DNA of 64,000 nt from Saposhnikovia divaricata (GCA_036435485.1 JAZHRN010000139.1:124001-188000); one strand, 5' to 3'; counted from the stretch's first letter, positions 46,280-58,867 are shown. The notes: generated by a model not told the origin, from the letters alone. Numbers and translations are program-made.

Positions 46280-47140
46280 CTGTTGGTTCTCTTCCGAAAA
46301 ATGGGAGAAGAGCCAACAGCCAAGCATGATGTAAAAATGCCAGCATTAAATCTCTCTACCACCAAGCCCGGAAAATATCGTAATTGACTCTAATCTTTTA
46401 TGTGAAAACTCTGTGAAAACATTTGCTAGAGTGCCACCGGTGCGATCCCACTGGACCCACTAATCTTATGGGGCCCAAATAAAATTTGTACCTTCAATAT
46501 ATACATATTTGTATAAATGTTTCTGTACTTATTTTTAATAATTTGGTTCAAAATTTGTACACATCGTATATGTGTTTGATTAAAAATTATGATTACATTA
46601 ACGTGTTTGTAATGAGATTTTTTATCAATTCATATGCTCTTTATTTCGTTACGTGTTTGTTTCGATATCTAAATCAATCTACGTTCCTGATATATATTAT
46701 AAAATATATGTTCTTCGTTTGTTTGAATTTGTGATTTGAAATTAGAGATTAAAAAGTTATATGCTCCTTTCACTTGAGATTGTACAAAAGGGATTTGTTG
46801 TACTTATTTTATCTAAAAAGGCTTGGTATTCTAAGAAAAAAAGTTGGTTTTTTAATTCAATCCCAATGGAAAAAATAGTATATTGGAACCAGTTTTTTAA
46901 ATACACTAGCTTTGTTTTTTTCTGGAAGTTCATATATCTTGTATCTTAATTTTTAGTTGAGAGCTATTGCATTTTTAAGAATTTATTAACTTTTCATTTT
47001 TAATTTTATAAATTATTTTCACAAAGGTCCCTAACTTTTTTCTGCACTAGGCCTATAAATTTTTAGGACCGGCCCCGTCAATAGTACATGTAGAATTACA
47101 CTAAGACCAAAGTAATAATGGTAAAAGTAGTCCTAGAAAA
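46280..47140. other. Intergenic DNA, nothing supported
   Basis: Short open frames occur, but none has plausible composition, start context or family similarity. Confidence 0.5.
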
Positions 47141-47147
47141 AATACTA

Positions 47148-47428
47148 CTCTCTCCGTGCTACTATAGTACTAATCACTTTTAAGAGAAATTTATTTCTAT
47201 AATACATGTTTATTTCCAATTTTTAATCTAAATTTATAATCAATTTTCCTAAATTATCCTTTTTAAAAATTATATAGTAGTTAATGAGGAATGATTATAG
47301 CTTATGTTTTTAAAGGATCAATGCATTTATAAGGATATAAAAGGAAATGTCACATCTAGTTAATGTTTAATGTTTTTTTTAAGATGCATAATTTTTTCAA
47401 AAGACACTTTTATTGTGGGACGGAGAAG
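47148..47428. mobile_element. Stowaway-like MITE (diverged)
   Basis: The left end CTCTCTCCGTGC follows TA, and the right end GTGGGACGGAGAAG precedes TA (47429-47430). The ends are an imperfect inverted pair. It is 281 bp and AT-rich. Confidence 0.65.
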
Positions 47429-47430
47429 TA

Positions 47431-48590
47431 TAATCACACTTGATCTGTACATAAGCAACATCCTGCCAGGTATCGCATAATTATGCGAAACCATTGTCGT
47501 AGTGCCTGTTTAAGGCCATACAGACTTTTCTTAAGTCTGAACACCATTTCTGAACATGAGTGATGAACAGGAGACGGCTGAATTGGCCTGGTGATATACA
47601 GAGCGGAATATCAAAAGATTGATCAATATGTATTTTTGTTATCATTTAAGAGTAAAGTTAGTTGTAACATAATGATGAGAGACAATTCGATCACAATATT
47701 TTCACAGCTACATGAGTAATTTTTTTCTCTCATTACATGTCATGAAACGGAACAAAATGATTTTATGATGTGTGTTGTGGGCACACCCTAACGCTCTCTT
47801 TTTTTACAAGTTCACAGAAATACATAATTCTTACAAGTCTTTTTTTATTATACCGGTGTCTGGGCCAGTTTGCGAGAACATTGACTAATCTCAGAGGGGG
47901 CTATCACTGCATCCAACCGTCATGACCACCCACTTAAATCTGTATTGCTCTTGTGAGAAATTGAACCCGACATGGTGCGTCTAATCACACAATCGCCCCT
48001 AAATTTAATAGATTTTGTACTTAGTTACTTAACTGAATATGTTTTGCTGCAATGTGCATAATTTTATCAATTTGCTTTGGTGGTTGGTATGAACTCTTAA
48101 GGTGCATGTGTGTAACAAGCTTGCTAGCAGGCACGTACGAGTTGGACTCGCTGAGTAATGTACAGCGACGTTTCTGTGGGGAGTGTCTTTGGATTAAATC
48201 CTCATTATAATCTTGTACATTAACTTGCAGCTATCAGAAGTGTAGATTGTTTCTGATCAAACATGAATTGAAGTTGTTGAGATATGTAATTCGATGACAT
48301 TTAAAAGGAACCACATAAGAGTCGAAAGAGAAACGTTAAACATGAAGCAAATATTGAAAATACACACTGTAATTTTAAGACAGTATGGAAAATGTCAGTG
48401 ATGGTACACACTAACTAATCTCCTTCAACAGAAGCTTTATATTATAAAGTGGTTCAGGTTCAGGTAACGGAACAAAAATAGTCTTCACACCTATTATCTT
48501 AATAAGTTGAAAGAAAAATTTATTTTATCGTCTTCATAGATTTGCCTTAATCTCTGCTGTTTGTACCAAGGAAAATTTGATGCGATCTTA
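47431..48590. other. Intergenic DNA and aldolase 3' region
   Basis: No gene was seen. The last 100-200 bp probably contain the aldolase 3' UTR. Confidence 0.5.
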
Positions 48591-48591
48591 A

Positions 48592-50693
48592 TTAGTACAC
48601 ATAGCCCTTGACAAACATTCCCTTCTTTGCTTCCTCTGATTCGCCTTCACCTGTGTACTTTCCGAGTTGAGCGAGAGAGTTAGCCTTGGCCCTCACGAGC
48701 AGTGCCTCTTGAGCTGCAGCCACATTCTCTGGGCGACCTCCCCATGTCTTCAGGCAGGTGTTCTGAAGAGCCCTGGCATAGGAAAACGACACGTGCCACG
48801 GGTTGGGAGATTGGTTCATGGCGTTCAAGTTGAGGGTTGCTTCGACTTCAGATTGTCCTCCTGACAGAAACTGTTCAACCACAACCAATTCGAAATAATA
48901 GTATATTAGTATATAACTAAGTTTGTGTATGTTTACTACTTACTAAGTACTCCCTCATAACGTCGTAAATTGAGAGTATAATTCATATATATATGTACCA
49001 TGATTCCAGGGACAGCCGGAGGGATTCTTCTATGGAGGAGTTTCAAAGTGTAGTCAGCAACTTGTTCAGGAGTGGCTCTTTCCTTGCATTCTGCACCAGG
49101 GGTAACCATGCTAGGCTTGAGGAGAATACCTTCAAATAGGACATTGTTCTGAGCAAGATAGAAGAAGACTTCAGCCCAAACTGCTTGAGCCACTTCAAAA
49201 GTCCTGTCAATGCCATGCTCACCATCAAGCATGATTTCGGGCTCCACGATTGGTACCAACCCATTATCCTGTAGTTTCAAATGTTATTCAGCCATTTCTC
49301 AAGTGAAAGGTTTGTATGTGTGTGCCCGCTTGAGAACACTATCACACACTAAAGATTTATGACATTAGTTATGTATACCTAATTACCTAGGTCTTTTACT
49401 CATATATCTGTGGTTCTGTCATACCTGAGAGATTGCAGCGTAGCGAGCGAGGCCCCAAGCAGCTTCTTTCACTGCCAAGGCAGATGGACCATTGGGAATG
49501 CTCACAACGGTACGCCTGATTGATCACGGATAGTTTATGTTGTTAGATATGAACAACAAATTGTAAGAACAGTTAACTTATTTTTGTATATAGGAATTGT
49601 ATGAGAAATCTATTATATAGTCACACCATTTGCAAAACCGAGCTCCTTGTTGATAGTAAGCAGCACTGCGTGAAGCCAGACCATCAAGACCTTGGCACCA
49701 GGATTCATCATTTGAACCAACTAGGGGCACTAAACCCTGTTGCAAAGGTATTTCAGCTTTCAACCACACATTCTTGTTTTAAGTGTCATAGTTATACTTA
49801 AAACCATATAAAAGTAGTACTATGTTTCAGTAGTTCAGTATCTCAGTCTAATAGTCTTAATATTATATGAACTACAGCTGAATTGATACACGTGGTTGGA
49901 TTAACAAACAGTTAGATTATCTCATAATCGTTATACCAAGCTGAAAATTAAATGGCTGACCACTGACCAGCACTGACTAGTGACTAAATTCGATGTTCAT
50001 TCTTATTCGAACTATTGTGTGCTTAGTTTTTTGTTACTCTGAGGTTTGACACAAGCCATTACTCCTAGCTATCACTGGTACGAAATTATTATGGTTCGAG
50101 ATATAGAATTGTGTACCTTGTCAGTTTTGATACCAGGAACAATGTTCTGCTCCTTGAGAACATCAACAATTTTCTTGCCATCAACTGTTGATTGGTAAAG
50201 AGTTTCCTCAAACAGGATAGCACCAGAGATATAGTTACCAAGCCCAGGAACTGAGACAAGGAGGGTACGGTATGCTTGGCGGTTGGCCTCTGTGTTCTCT
50301 AGCCCAATTGAGGCTAATCGCTTTCCACATGTAGCATTTGACTCATCCATGGCCAAAATTCCACGTCCAGGTGATGCAATAGTTTTCTATACCAACAAGA
50401 TTAAGACAAATGATTCATATTAATGACCCTTGTTAACTTGTATGTGCATTATAAATAAGTTGGTATAAAGTTGGACATTATCTAAAAATGAGTCTTCAGG
50501 AAAAATAACAAAATCAAGAACTTACCGCAGTCTTAACAAGCTCATCGGCATAGGAAGCCCTGATGTTTATGGCTGAGGTGGCAGTGGGGTTGCAACGGAC
50601 GACCGAGACTGAGGGCTGGCGGAGGGTCTGACCCTTAACCCACTCAGACTTGTCAAGGATAGTAGAGGACTTGAGGAGGGATGCTGAGGCCAT
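48592..50693 (-). CDS. FBA: Fructose-bisphosphate aldolase, class I, plastidic
   Basis: The enzyme catalyses reversible condensation of glyceraldehyde-3-phosphate and DHAP to fructose-1,6-bisphosphate (and sedoheptulose-1,7-bisphosphate) in the stroma, for the Calvin cycle. Coding exons in order are 50693-50526, 50386-50117, 49736-49627, 49515-49425, 49268-48999 and 48870-48592, in total 1188 nt (395 aa), typical for plastid aldolase. The first 46 or so residues are Ser/Thr/Val-rich with basic residues and a VVRCNPTATSAINIRAS cleavage-like region, a transit peptide. The core starts ADELVKTAKTIASPGRGILA. The Schiff-base lysine is K264 in GILLKPSMV. GGQSEVEATLNLNAMNQ and the C-terminal GMFVKGYVY, ending in the usual tyrosine, are intact. 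All introns are GT-AG. GATAAG-type motifs upstream suggest light regulation. Confidence 0.97.
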
Positions 50694-50773
50694 TGTATGT
50701 TATTGTTATGTTTTTCGAAAAATGACTGTGTCTCACCTCTTAAAAACCAAACACTAGTAGCCTCAGGCGTTTA

Positions 50774-50786
50774 CTTATCTTATCTC
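50774..50786 (-). promoter_or_regulatory. Tandem I-box (GATAAG) upstream of aldolase
   Basis: On the minus strand the sequence reads GAGATAAGATAAG, two overlapping GATAAG I-boxes, 80-95 bp upstream of the start codon. I-boxes are typical of light-responsive photosynthesis genes. The motif could lie within the 5' UTR, so its role is uncertain. Confidence 0.4.
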
Positions 50787-50799
50787 CTCTCAGACTATC

Positions 50800-51501
50800 T
50801 CTACTTCTCAATACCACTCATTGCAACTTCACTTAATCATTCTACTTATAATTGTCATTTGTATATCACTAAAGATGTCTCATTTGAGGCTGCAATAGAT
50901 TGACAAATCATGGGTTGCCATCTAGATAACAGTTTGTCTACTTGGCATTTGTTGAACAAGTGGTTAAAATGGATTTGTCTCGTTTCCACCTTAAAAAAAA
51001 AAAATCAAATAATTCAAACCAAGAAGTAAAAGTTACTTAAAATGTTGCCATTCATGTCGAAGAAAGGACAAATGCATCACTTTCTTCAGTGTAACCGTGC
51101 AGGGATAAAGAGTTTCCCTTGGAAAGGTAAATTTGAGGCTCTAATTTTATGTTAATCTTCCCTCTTTTTCATGTTTGCTACCTGTAATGGATATCAATGG
51201 CCATTGTCTAATCCCTGGTTTTAATGAGATGGCTTCCACAACAACGGTGGACAGCTTGCCAAGTAAAATCGCTTGATGTAGAAATCTTTATCATCTTTCG
51301 AATAATTTTGACATGAGTGGTCCTTATTGTCTGAATAATTTTGCTTGTTATCATAGCAGCACAGAGGGCTCGTAGTACAAAGAAATGACATTTCTCTAAT
51401 TGCAACTACATAGTAAGAAATATAATAATCCAACGAGGTTGGGGCAAAGTTTGGATATAAAATCTAATTTCCAAGTTTAAAATTCCTTGAAAGCGTTCTC
51501 T
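50800..51501. other. Aldolase upstream intergenic DNA
   Basis: This contains the rest of the aldolase promoter side. No other gene was seen. Confidence 0.5.
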
Positions 51502-51509
51502 ATAAGTAG

Positions 51510-52312
51510 TAGGGGTGAGCAAAAAACCGAAATGAAACCGAAACCGAACCGAAACCGACCAAAACCGAACCGAAAAAACCGAAACCGAAGCCGAACCGGC
51601 GGTTGCGGTTTTTGATTTTTAAAAACCGAAATTTTCGGTTTCGGTTTCGGTTTTAGGTTAAAACCGAACCGACTAAAACCGAACCGAACCGATTATTAAA
51701 ATAAATATATAATTTATATAAATTTATAAAACTTTCTGGTGACTGCTCCGGCAGGTAACTTCTCATTTTCATAAACTATATATATAGGTTTCTACTAACA
51801 TGTAAATTGTATTAAAACTAAGATTATATTGCAATCAATTTACATATTACATGAGAAAGTTCTAATTTGCTTTTGTATTAGCAACTGAGAGTACATTTTG
51901 TCATTTACTCATATACATTGTACATTATCACACATGCATGTATAAATTTTGTTAAAATATATTGTGAGCCATGTATAACTTATTAGCTTACTAATGTCAT
52001 ATGATACTGTCATATAACATTACCACTAACATATACACACAGTGTATTCATTCAAAAACTCAGTTACTTTGTTTAAAAATCGAGAACGTTGTAATTTATA
52101 AATTTAAAGTCTTGTAATATATTTATGATTTTTTTCGTTCGGTTTTATAACCGAAACCGAACCGTTAAAAACCGAACCGAGCTTTTTAAAACCGAAACCG
52201 AAACCGACGGTTCGGTTGCGGTTGCGGTTTTCTATTTTAAAAACCGAAGGCATGCGGTTTCGGGTTCGGTTTCGGGGCAAAACCGAACCGAACCGAACCG
52301 TGCTCTCCCCTA
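51510..52312. mobile_element. hAT-type MITE with CCGAACCGAAA-rich ends
   Basis: The ends TAGGGGTGAGC and GCTCTCCCCTA are inverse with one mismatch. ATAAGTAG is duplicated exactly on both sides (51502-51509, 52313-52320). Subterminal arrays of AAACCGAACCG words lie at about 51530-51690 and 52138-52298, in opposing orientation. It is 803 bp, non-coding, and shares end sequence with the 28710-29894 element. Confidence 0.95.
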
Positions 52313-52780
52313 ATAAGTAGTATAGAAAAACCAAGGCAAGTCACACCTAGAAAAATAGCAGACTTCTCTAGGCATTGGCATCGCCTAATGTGGTGAGGCC
52401 TAATAATAATATCATTTACTATTTCCAACTAAGGTACTCATAAAATTTCATTAAAAAATACCTTACCAAAAGATAAAAGAGGTTTTACACTGTTACACTG
52501 TTTTCTACAATGCAGTGCCTAACAGAATGGAGGCTGTAAGCTGTCCTGAAATCACATTGCAAGGCCAAGAATAATTAACTGAACCAAGGTCCACGCTCGT
52601 CCTTGCAACCATGGATCAGTATCGCACTTGCAAATTTTACTTGCATTGTCCAACTCAAATCAGTACCAAACAAACTGTTAAATTGCTTTAATATACATTA
52701 GTTCTATAAAAAAAAGAAAAAAAGAAACCCTAATCAAGGTGAATTTGTTTAATTTGACTTCCATGATTCAAACTAGGAGT

Positions 52781-55700
52781 TCATGAAGCAGAATATCCAT
52801 TCAAAGACAGGTCCGAAACTCCAGAAATAAGATCATCAATTGACAGGTCAATATATCCAACTACACGATCATCAATGGACTGTCCGCTCGATGCTTCCCA
52901 CACCCCAGTATCATCAATACCCAAAGGATCTGCTTGTGAAGTATCATCACCTGACAGGATTTTTTTCAACTGTTCGGTAAGCTCATCTTCCTCCTCTGGA
53001 ATGCCTATATCCCACTCCTTAAAGATGCTTTCATTTCTTTGCTCCACTGCATATACTGGAAATTCGGAATCAAACTCAGCAATAAAATCATCAATTGCTT
53101 TCGTTCCTTCATTGTAGGTTGGAAGAAACAAATTTTCATATGTACTTTCCAAGGGCGACGCATCACTTTGGTCATCTATTGGGTATTTATCACTGTTCTT
53201 TTCTAATTTGTTTTTAGCCGGAATAGATGCAGAATCAAAGGCTGTTGTTTCCACAGAGACCAAGGGTTCAGTTTCTTTACCGGTAGGTGAAATCGCAATG
53301 TCAACTCCTGTCAAAGCATCACTTTCAGATGCTGAACTAGCAGGTGCATAAGAACGGGAACTAAGAGCCTCCGCTAAGGCATCCAATAAGGATGTCCAAT
53401 TAGGATCTGAATGTTCAGCATCGCTGACCAAACAGGAATCTGCCCAATTTACATCTTCCATGGAGGGCACATCTGCATTCTGATTGGATTTAGCAGGATT
53501 GACAGTAAGAGACGAAGAAGAATCTTCTACCATGTCATCGTCCGCATTCAAGGTTTGAAAGATCACTTCCATAGCATCTTGAGTAACTAATGTCATAAGA
53601 GTGTGTTGGGGAATAGCACCCCTGAAAGACAATAAACCAGCATATTTACTACATACCAAACTAGACTCTTTCCATAGGTTCACTATCCTTGCAATTTATC
53701 GAATATGTATACAAAGAGAATGATCAGATAAGTATGATTTTCCAGTTTTACATTTTCAAACAAATAACTTGAAGCACGCATAGTAGAGTAATAATGGCAT
53801 GCATTTTATAACAAAACCAATAGGAACAAAAACCAATCTCCAACAAAACTTAATTCACTTTATCTATTTATGGTAATGACCAGTTACATATATTCTAAGG
53901 GGCCCTAAATTAAATACTCACACACCCTACCTCCACCTAGGTTCAAATCCTCCACCTCTTCAAACCAAAAAAAGGAAGCGGTATTTGCTAGGCTACAACG
54001 CTAGGGATAATCTATATCACTTTAATTAAGCACCTGTAGCACCCAATAAGTTACAGGCTAAAAGAAGAAAAGCTCGAATATATAACAGATAATATCGGCA
54101 ATCCAATTTTGTATCCTACTTTCCTAAGGCAATTTGATGAAGGGCAGAGGGGTGTAATACCGTGAGTCCTATTCAAGTAGTCATATTAGCGAAAGAAAAT
54201 AACCTATTGACCTCAGCATATTAACATGCCATACTTGCGTGTATATACATGGGACCTAGTAACGAGTAACGACCATACCACATCAACTTTCTTACACTGA
54301 TTACATATAGGATAATATATGTATAGAGAAAACTGGATATCAGATGAACCTTATGTAAGTAGCACCCTTAGATTAGGTTAAACGACATACAAACAACGGG
54401 AAAAACTAGATGTACAAACTCTGTACAAAATTTTTTATTTTGACTAGGTTTGAATTTATAATAACGATATAGTTTTTTTTGTTTTTGAAATATACATATC
54501 GTTTTTTGTTAATAAAACAAAATAAACTTTAAAATCCGAGAAGTTAAAGAATTGTAATAAACATATATTTCAAAATTAGACAATAACAAATATAATTTTG
54601 TTTAAATTTAATTTCTATTTTTATACATTGACTTAGAGCCTGTTTGGCAACACGGCTTTAAGCAAAAAATTGCTTAAAGTCGTTTTTGATGTGTTTGGCT
54701 AAGTGGGCTTTAAGCCCGCTTTAAGTTAAAAAACTGCTTTAAGTCATAAGTTCCATTTAGGTACTTTTGACTTATGACTTATGACTTATGACTTATGGAG
54801 TTTTTTTTTTTTTCAAAAAACTTCCAAAACTCTTGCAAAGTTTAAATATTATGAATTTAAAATTTTTTTAAGTAAAATTTCATTTTAAGTCAAAATTATT
54901 AAATCCCCATTTAACTTTAAGTAAAATTACCCAAAAACATTCATTCAACTTAAAGCAAACAACTTTACTTTCTCCTTTAAGTTAAAAATACCTCCATTAA
55001 GTCAAAAGTAACTTATTTTAAGCAACCCCAAACACCCTCTTAAGCCAACATGGGAAAAAATTAATAAATACAATACTTTTTTTTGCTAAGCTAATAAACA
55101 CAATACTTAGATCCATTTCTTTATTTTTAAACTAAAATCAACCATCGTGTATTAGTTAATGAATCAGCATGCATGATAATGTGAATAGATTAATTATATT
55201 CAAAAACTGTACAAAAATATAAGTAGTTAAGTTTGTATTAAGATACCAAGAAACACAGAAAGTAATAGGTAACTGAGATGATGGATTGAATTGAATCAGT
55301 TGAGCAATGTTGTTAGATGATGAACCTTCAGAACTGGTAACAACGATTCACATACTTGAGAGAAAAAAAATGACTGATAAGAGATTATAATGAGATATGT
55401 TTGTTAATGTAGCCAGTAATGGCGTAGGGCTCTGATACCATAAACGGTAGAGAAAGTCGTATGCGAAAGCGTTAAAGATTGTATTACTAGTATACCATAT
55501 TTATAATACAAAACCTCCTGAAATATTGGATCAGATGTTAGTAGGATTTACAAGACTTATCTATTTCTACATAAGAGTCATCTACACTGAAATATTCGAT
55601 CAGAGGTCAGTAGGATTTACAAGACTTATCTTTTTCTACATAAGAGTCATCTACAGTTACAACTACTAGATAAGATGATCAACTTCGCTGCTGATGTTCC

Positions 55701-58109
55701 ACAAAGTAATCATTGGCAGGCTATCTAAAGGCTTTTGCGCTATTTATGGCATACACTTACACTTGGTCTTTCAATTAGTCGTCACAATCTTCATAATCTC
55801 ATTATGTATTCAGACTCTGACTGGGCAGGTGATCCAACTGATCGTACTTCTACTACTGGCTATATTTTGTTTCATGGATCCAATCCTATAAGCTGGTCTT
55901 CCAAGAAACAAAAAATAGTTGCGCGATCGTCAACTGAGGCTGAATATCGGGCTGTGGCAAGTGCACAGGCTGAAACTAATTGGGTTACCAATCTATTACA
56001 GGAATTACGTGTTCCTTTGGCTACCATTCCGAAGATTATGTGCGATATTGTTGGCACCACTTATTTATGCCAAAATCCTGTTTTTCATAGTAGAATGAAA
56101 CATATAGCCATTGATTTTCACTTTGTCCGAGAACAAGTCCATCACAAAGCTATTGAAGTTTGTCATCTTCACTCTGCTAATCAAGCTGTAGATACCTTAA
56201 CCAAACCCCTTCCTAAACCTGCTTTCGAAAAACAACTTATCAAGTTAGCACTTGTGAACTCAAGGCCTAACATGAGGGAGGCTAATAGGCAACGGAACAC
56301 TAGCAGCGAAGTTGATCATCTTATCTAGTAGTTGTAACTGTAGATGACTCTTATGTAGAAACAGATAAGTCTTGTAAATCCTACTAACCTCTGATCCAAT
56401 ATTTCAGTGTAGATGACTCTTATACAGAAATAGATAAGTCTTGTAAATCCTACTAACCTCTGATCCAATATTTCAGGAGGTTTTGTATTATAAATACGGT
56501 ATGCTAATAATACAATCTTTAACGCTTTCGCATACAACTTTCTCTACCATTTAGAAAGCCGTTATAAAAGTTTTGGTGCATCGGTGTCGTTTAATGTTTT
56601 ATTTTCTCAAGTCATAGTCGTTTAGCATTAGAACAACTCTATTCCTACGGCCTAGATGCAAGTGATTTGAAATACTGCCCGCTCTTTCCTCTCTACTCCT
56701 AATCACTGTCATATGTCGATCTGCTTCTCGTCTATCTTCGTTTGTTAATAAATCAAATATACAGGAATACCGTATATTAATAAATCAAATAATAATATAA
56801 TAAAATTATAGAATAACCATTAGAGGCAAAAATTATTTTTATGGAATTCCAAAAATCCTAATTTGACATATAAAATAAGTAGTGTTTTTGTTAATTTTTT
56901 GTCTCCAAAATTTCATATCTAACTAAATTCTTTTTACCTGACATCAAAAGAATTATGTTTATATTATTTAGTACTTCTAAATTTAGTAAATGTTGGTATT
57001 TATATATAAAGTAGAAGTACTCTACTGTATTTAATGATGTACAGTACCACTTGGCTGGGAAATTTATTAAAAAAACACATTTTGAGTAAAAAGTGTCCGC
57101 CTATCAATTAGTCTCGGCTCGTGAACATAACTAACACAGACACATACAGATTAATAATATAACCAGAATCGCTAAATACCAAGAGAAGCAGAATCAACTT
57201 GAGATCATTTTGCTCATGTCTAAAAATTAGGAATATCATCAATCAAGAAAACTGATTATATAACAGCAGGGTGGATAATTCCCTAATCACAATGCTGTGT
57301 GTGTGATTACAATACTAGCATGTCGGACATCAAAACCTTACATTGCATCCAACATTCTCTAAAACGATTCTAGATCACATGAAAATACAACTCAAACGAG
57401 TTGTATCAAATGCTCAGTTCTCCGTAAATACTTAAAAAAATCTAAAGATGTAAACTTGAGAGGCCAAAACTTAAAGGGAGCGGATACTTACGCGTTGCAC
57501 TCTAAGATCACTCCATTATTGTTCCTTTTAGCCTCATCTTCCATATATCATTATATTTTGGGAAAACAATTTTTAATACTTAATATACTGCATTTTTAAA
57601 TGAAAAATTGACAGAACTATTTCCGACAAAAACCCTCTTTTATAAGGGATCAAGTGCCCATATAGTCAGATTTAATACTAAATCAAATTTTAGGTCAGTC
57701 CGAGTTCTGAACTGGACAGTTCAAGAATAAACAACAGATGCAATACAACCTAACTAGCCAATTAAAAAAAAATCTTCTGAGGTCTGAGCTAATAGTGTCG
57801 GAATTCAAAAACCCCAAAGTAATTATTTTTTAAATCAGTCTCGGTCAGCGAATCTTGATCACGACTAAAAACAGCAGACAGACATATCAACAATTTAACT
57901 AGAATCAGATAGGAGCCACGATAATCAAACTAAACGAGAGTACATATCTTGTTCAATTCTAAAAATCAGGAATGTAAATAAACGAATAATTCAGCTATAT
58001 TTTATTATTTCATTTATACATGGTGAGATTAATTCTTTAAGTAAAGCTAATATATACACATATGTGTGTGTGCGTCAGTTTGTGTGTGTGTGTGAGAGAG
58101 AGAGGGAGG

Positions 58110-58190
<81 letters not shown>

Positions 58191-58211
58191 AGAGGGAGGG
58201 AGGGAGAGAGA

Positions 58212-58265
<54 letters not shown>

Positions 58266-58401
58266 CAGTACCTTTGAAGCAGCAAGGAAGTGTTGATTTA
58301 GGGTTCGAGAAGGAGAAATCTTTTTGAAGAAAACTGATAAGCTCAATCTTGGGGTTTTGATTTTCAGATTGCTCCTTTGCTTTTTGCTTTTTGCTTTTCA
58401 T
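52781..58401 (-). CDS. Uncharacterised plant protein, model incomplete
   Basis: The last exon (53621-52781) encodes 280 residues beginning GAIPQHTLMTLVTQDAMEVIFQTLN (acceptor TTTCAG). The rest is acidic and Ser/Asp-rich, with no recognised domain (SDASPLESTYENLFLPTYNE, AIDDFIAEFDSEFPVYAVEQ, EWDIGIPEEEDELTEQLKKI) and ends DLISGVSDLSLNGYSAS. A candidate first exon (58401-58272) encodes MKSKKQKAKEQSENQNPKIE followed by LISFLQKDFSFSNPKSTLPCCFK, with donor AAAG|GTACTG. The 4.6-kb gap holds a MITE and a rearranged copia element. The first exon leaves one base of a codon while the last needs two, so at least one exon (length 1 modulo 3) was not found, or the two exons belong to different genes. The strand and last exon are fairly secure; the linkage is inferred. 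Confidence 0.6.
54633..55042. mobile_element. hAT-like MITE in the long intron
   Basis: The ends TTAGAGCCTGTTTGGC and CCCCAAACACCCTCTTAA form an imperfect inverted pair. The interior is rich in GACTTATGACTTATG and CTTTAAGT words. No clean target duplication was seen. Confidence 0.65.
55250..56554. mobile_element. Rearranged copia element: inverted 5' end joined to plus-strand 3' end
   Basis: Two LTR-like copies of about 255 bp lie in opposite orientation (55441-55693 minus, 56302-56554 plus). Next to the left copy is a minus-strand primer binding site TGGTATCAGAGC (55440-55429), followed leftward by gag-like coding (NIAQLIQFNPSSQLPIT, near 55310-55262). Between the LTRs, on the plus strand, is the RNase H end of pol. 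Each LTR contains a tandemly repeated ~70-bp unit (GTAGATGACTCTTATG...CCAATATTTCA). Confidence 0.82.
55735..56328 (+). pseudogene. Copia pol C-terminal fragment (RNase H)
   Basis: The open frame contains YSDSDWAGDPTDRTSTTGYI, WSSKKQKIVARSSTEAEYRA, a VFHSRMKHIAIDFHFVREQV motif and the C-terminal VDTLTKPLP, the standard RNase H and pol tail of RE1/Retrofit-like copia elements. The canonical CDN motif is replaced (MCDIVGTTYLCQNPVFH), so an active-site Asp neighbourhood is altered. Reverse transcriptase and integrase are missing. It is unrelated in detail to the copia element at the window start. Confidence 0.88.
56560..58060. other. Intronic or intergenic DNA, no supported exon
   Basis: A possible exon-like segment with a strong donor on the minus strand (GC|GTAAGTATCC, junction at about 57490) was noted but not supported by family similarity. 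Two similar phrases, TTAGGAATATCATCAATC.. and CTAAAAATCAGGAATGT, and repeated ...AACAGCAGACAGACATATCAAC / ACACAGACACATACAG contexts suggest an old duplication of roughly 57100-57300 and 57840-58030. Confidence 0.4.
58093..58262. repeat. (GA)n microsatellite
   Basis: About 170 bp of GA with a few GGGA interruptions is preceded by a (TG)n run (58062-58092). It lies just inside the putative first intron of the uncharacterised gene. Long Glu/Arg or Leu/Ser frames through it are artefacts. Confidence 0.97.
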
Positions 58402-58677
58402 TCGCCTCCTAGTACTAAACGAATATTTTGAAATAAATTTTTTTACGGTACAATTTTTTTAAGAAAATACGTAGAGCCGACTGCCGAGTAAAACAGAACC
58501 GTCACATTTAGATTCGATTCGATTTTTTTACTTTGAATCGAATCAAATATCATATCGGTGAAGTTTGGTTATTAAGAAAAAAAATTGGTTCGGATTGAAT
58601 AAACCGGTATATATTATATATATTTATATATTAGATAATGTTTCTAGATATGTTTATTATTTTATATTTATATAATA

Positions 58678-58867
58678 GGGATTCATGTGCCAGATAATGA
58701 TCTCAGGATTCTATATGAGGTTAAAGAGTTTCCATTACAAATTTAAGGGTATTTAAGTAAATTATTATGAGAAAAAATTGATATTTACAAAAATGTCTCT
58801 GCGGAGCCAATTATTTTATAGGTTATTTGTGTTATAATCTCGGGAGAGATCCTGAGGACAACCTTAA
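58678..58867. repeat. Dispersed repeat, copy 2 (reverse of 21323-21494)
   Basis: Read on the minus strand, it begins AAGGTTGTCCTCAGGATC and contains AATTGGCTCCGC, TTTTTGTAAATAT and AATACCCTTAAATTTG in the same order as copy 1. It sits within a wider GATTCGATTCGA-rich region (58500-59280) that may be another decayed transposon. Confidence 0.6.

Noticed and set aside
57480..57560. Exon-like segment with GTAAGT donor on the minus strand
   Set aside because: A strong donor alone is not enough; no matching acceptor or recognisable peptide, and its phase could not be tied to the flanking exons.
58062..58401. Long open frames rich in Arg/Glu or Leu/Ser on both strands
   Set aside because: They are translations of the (GA)n microsatellite. 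Only the short unique segment 58272-58401 on the minus strand is credible.
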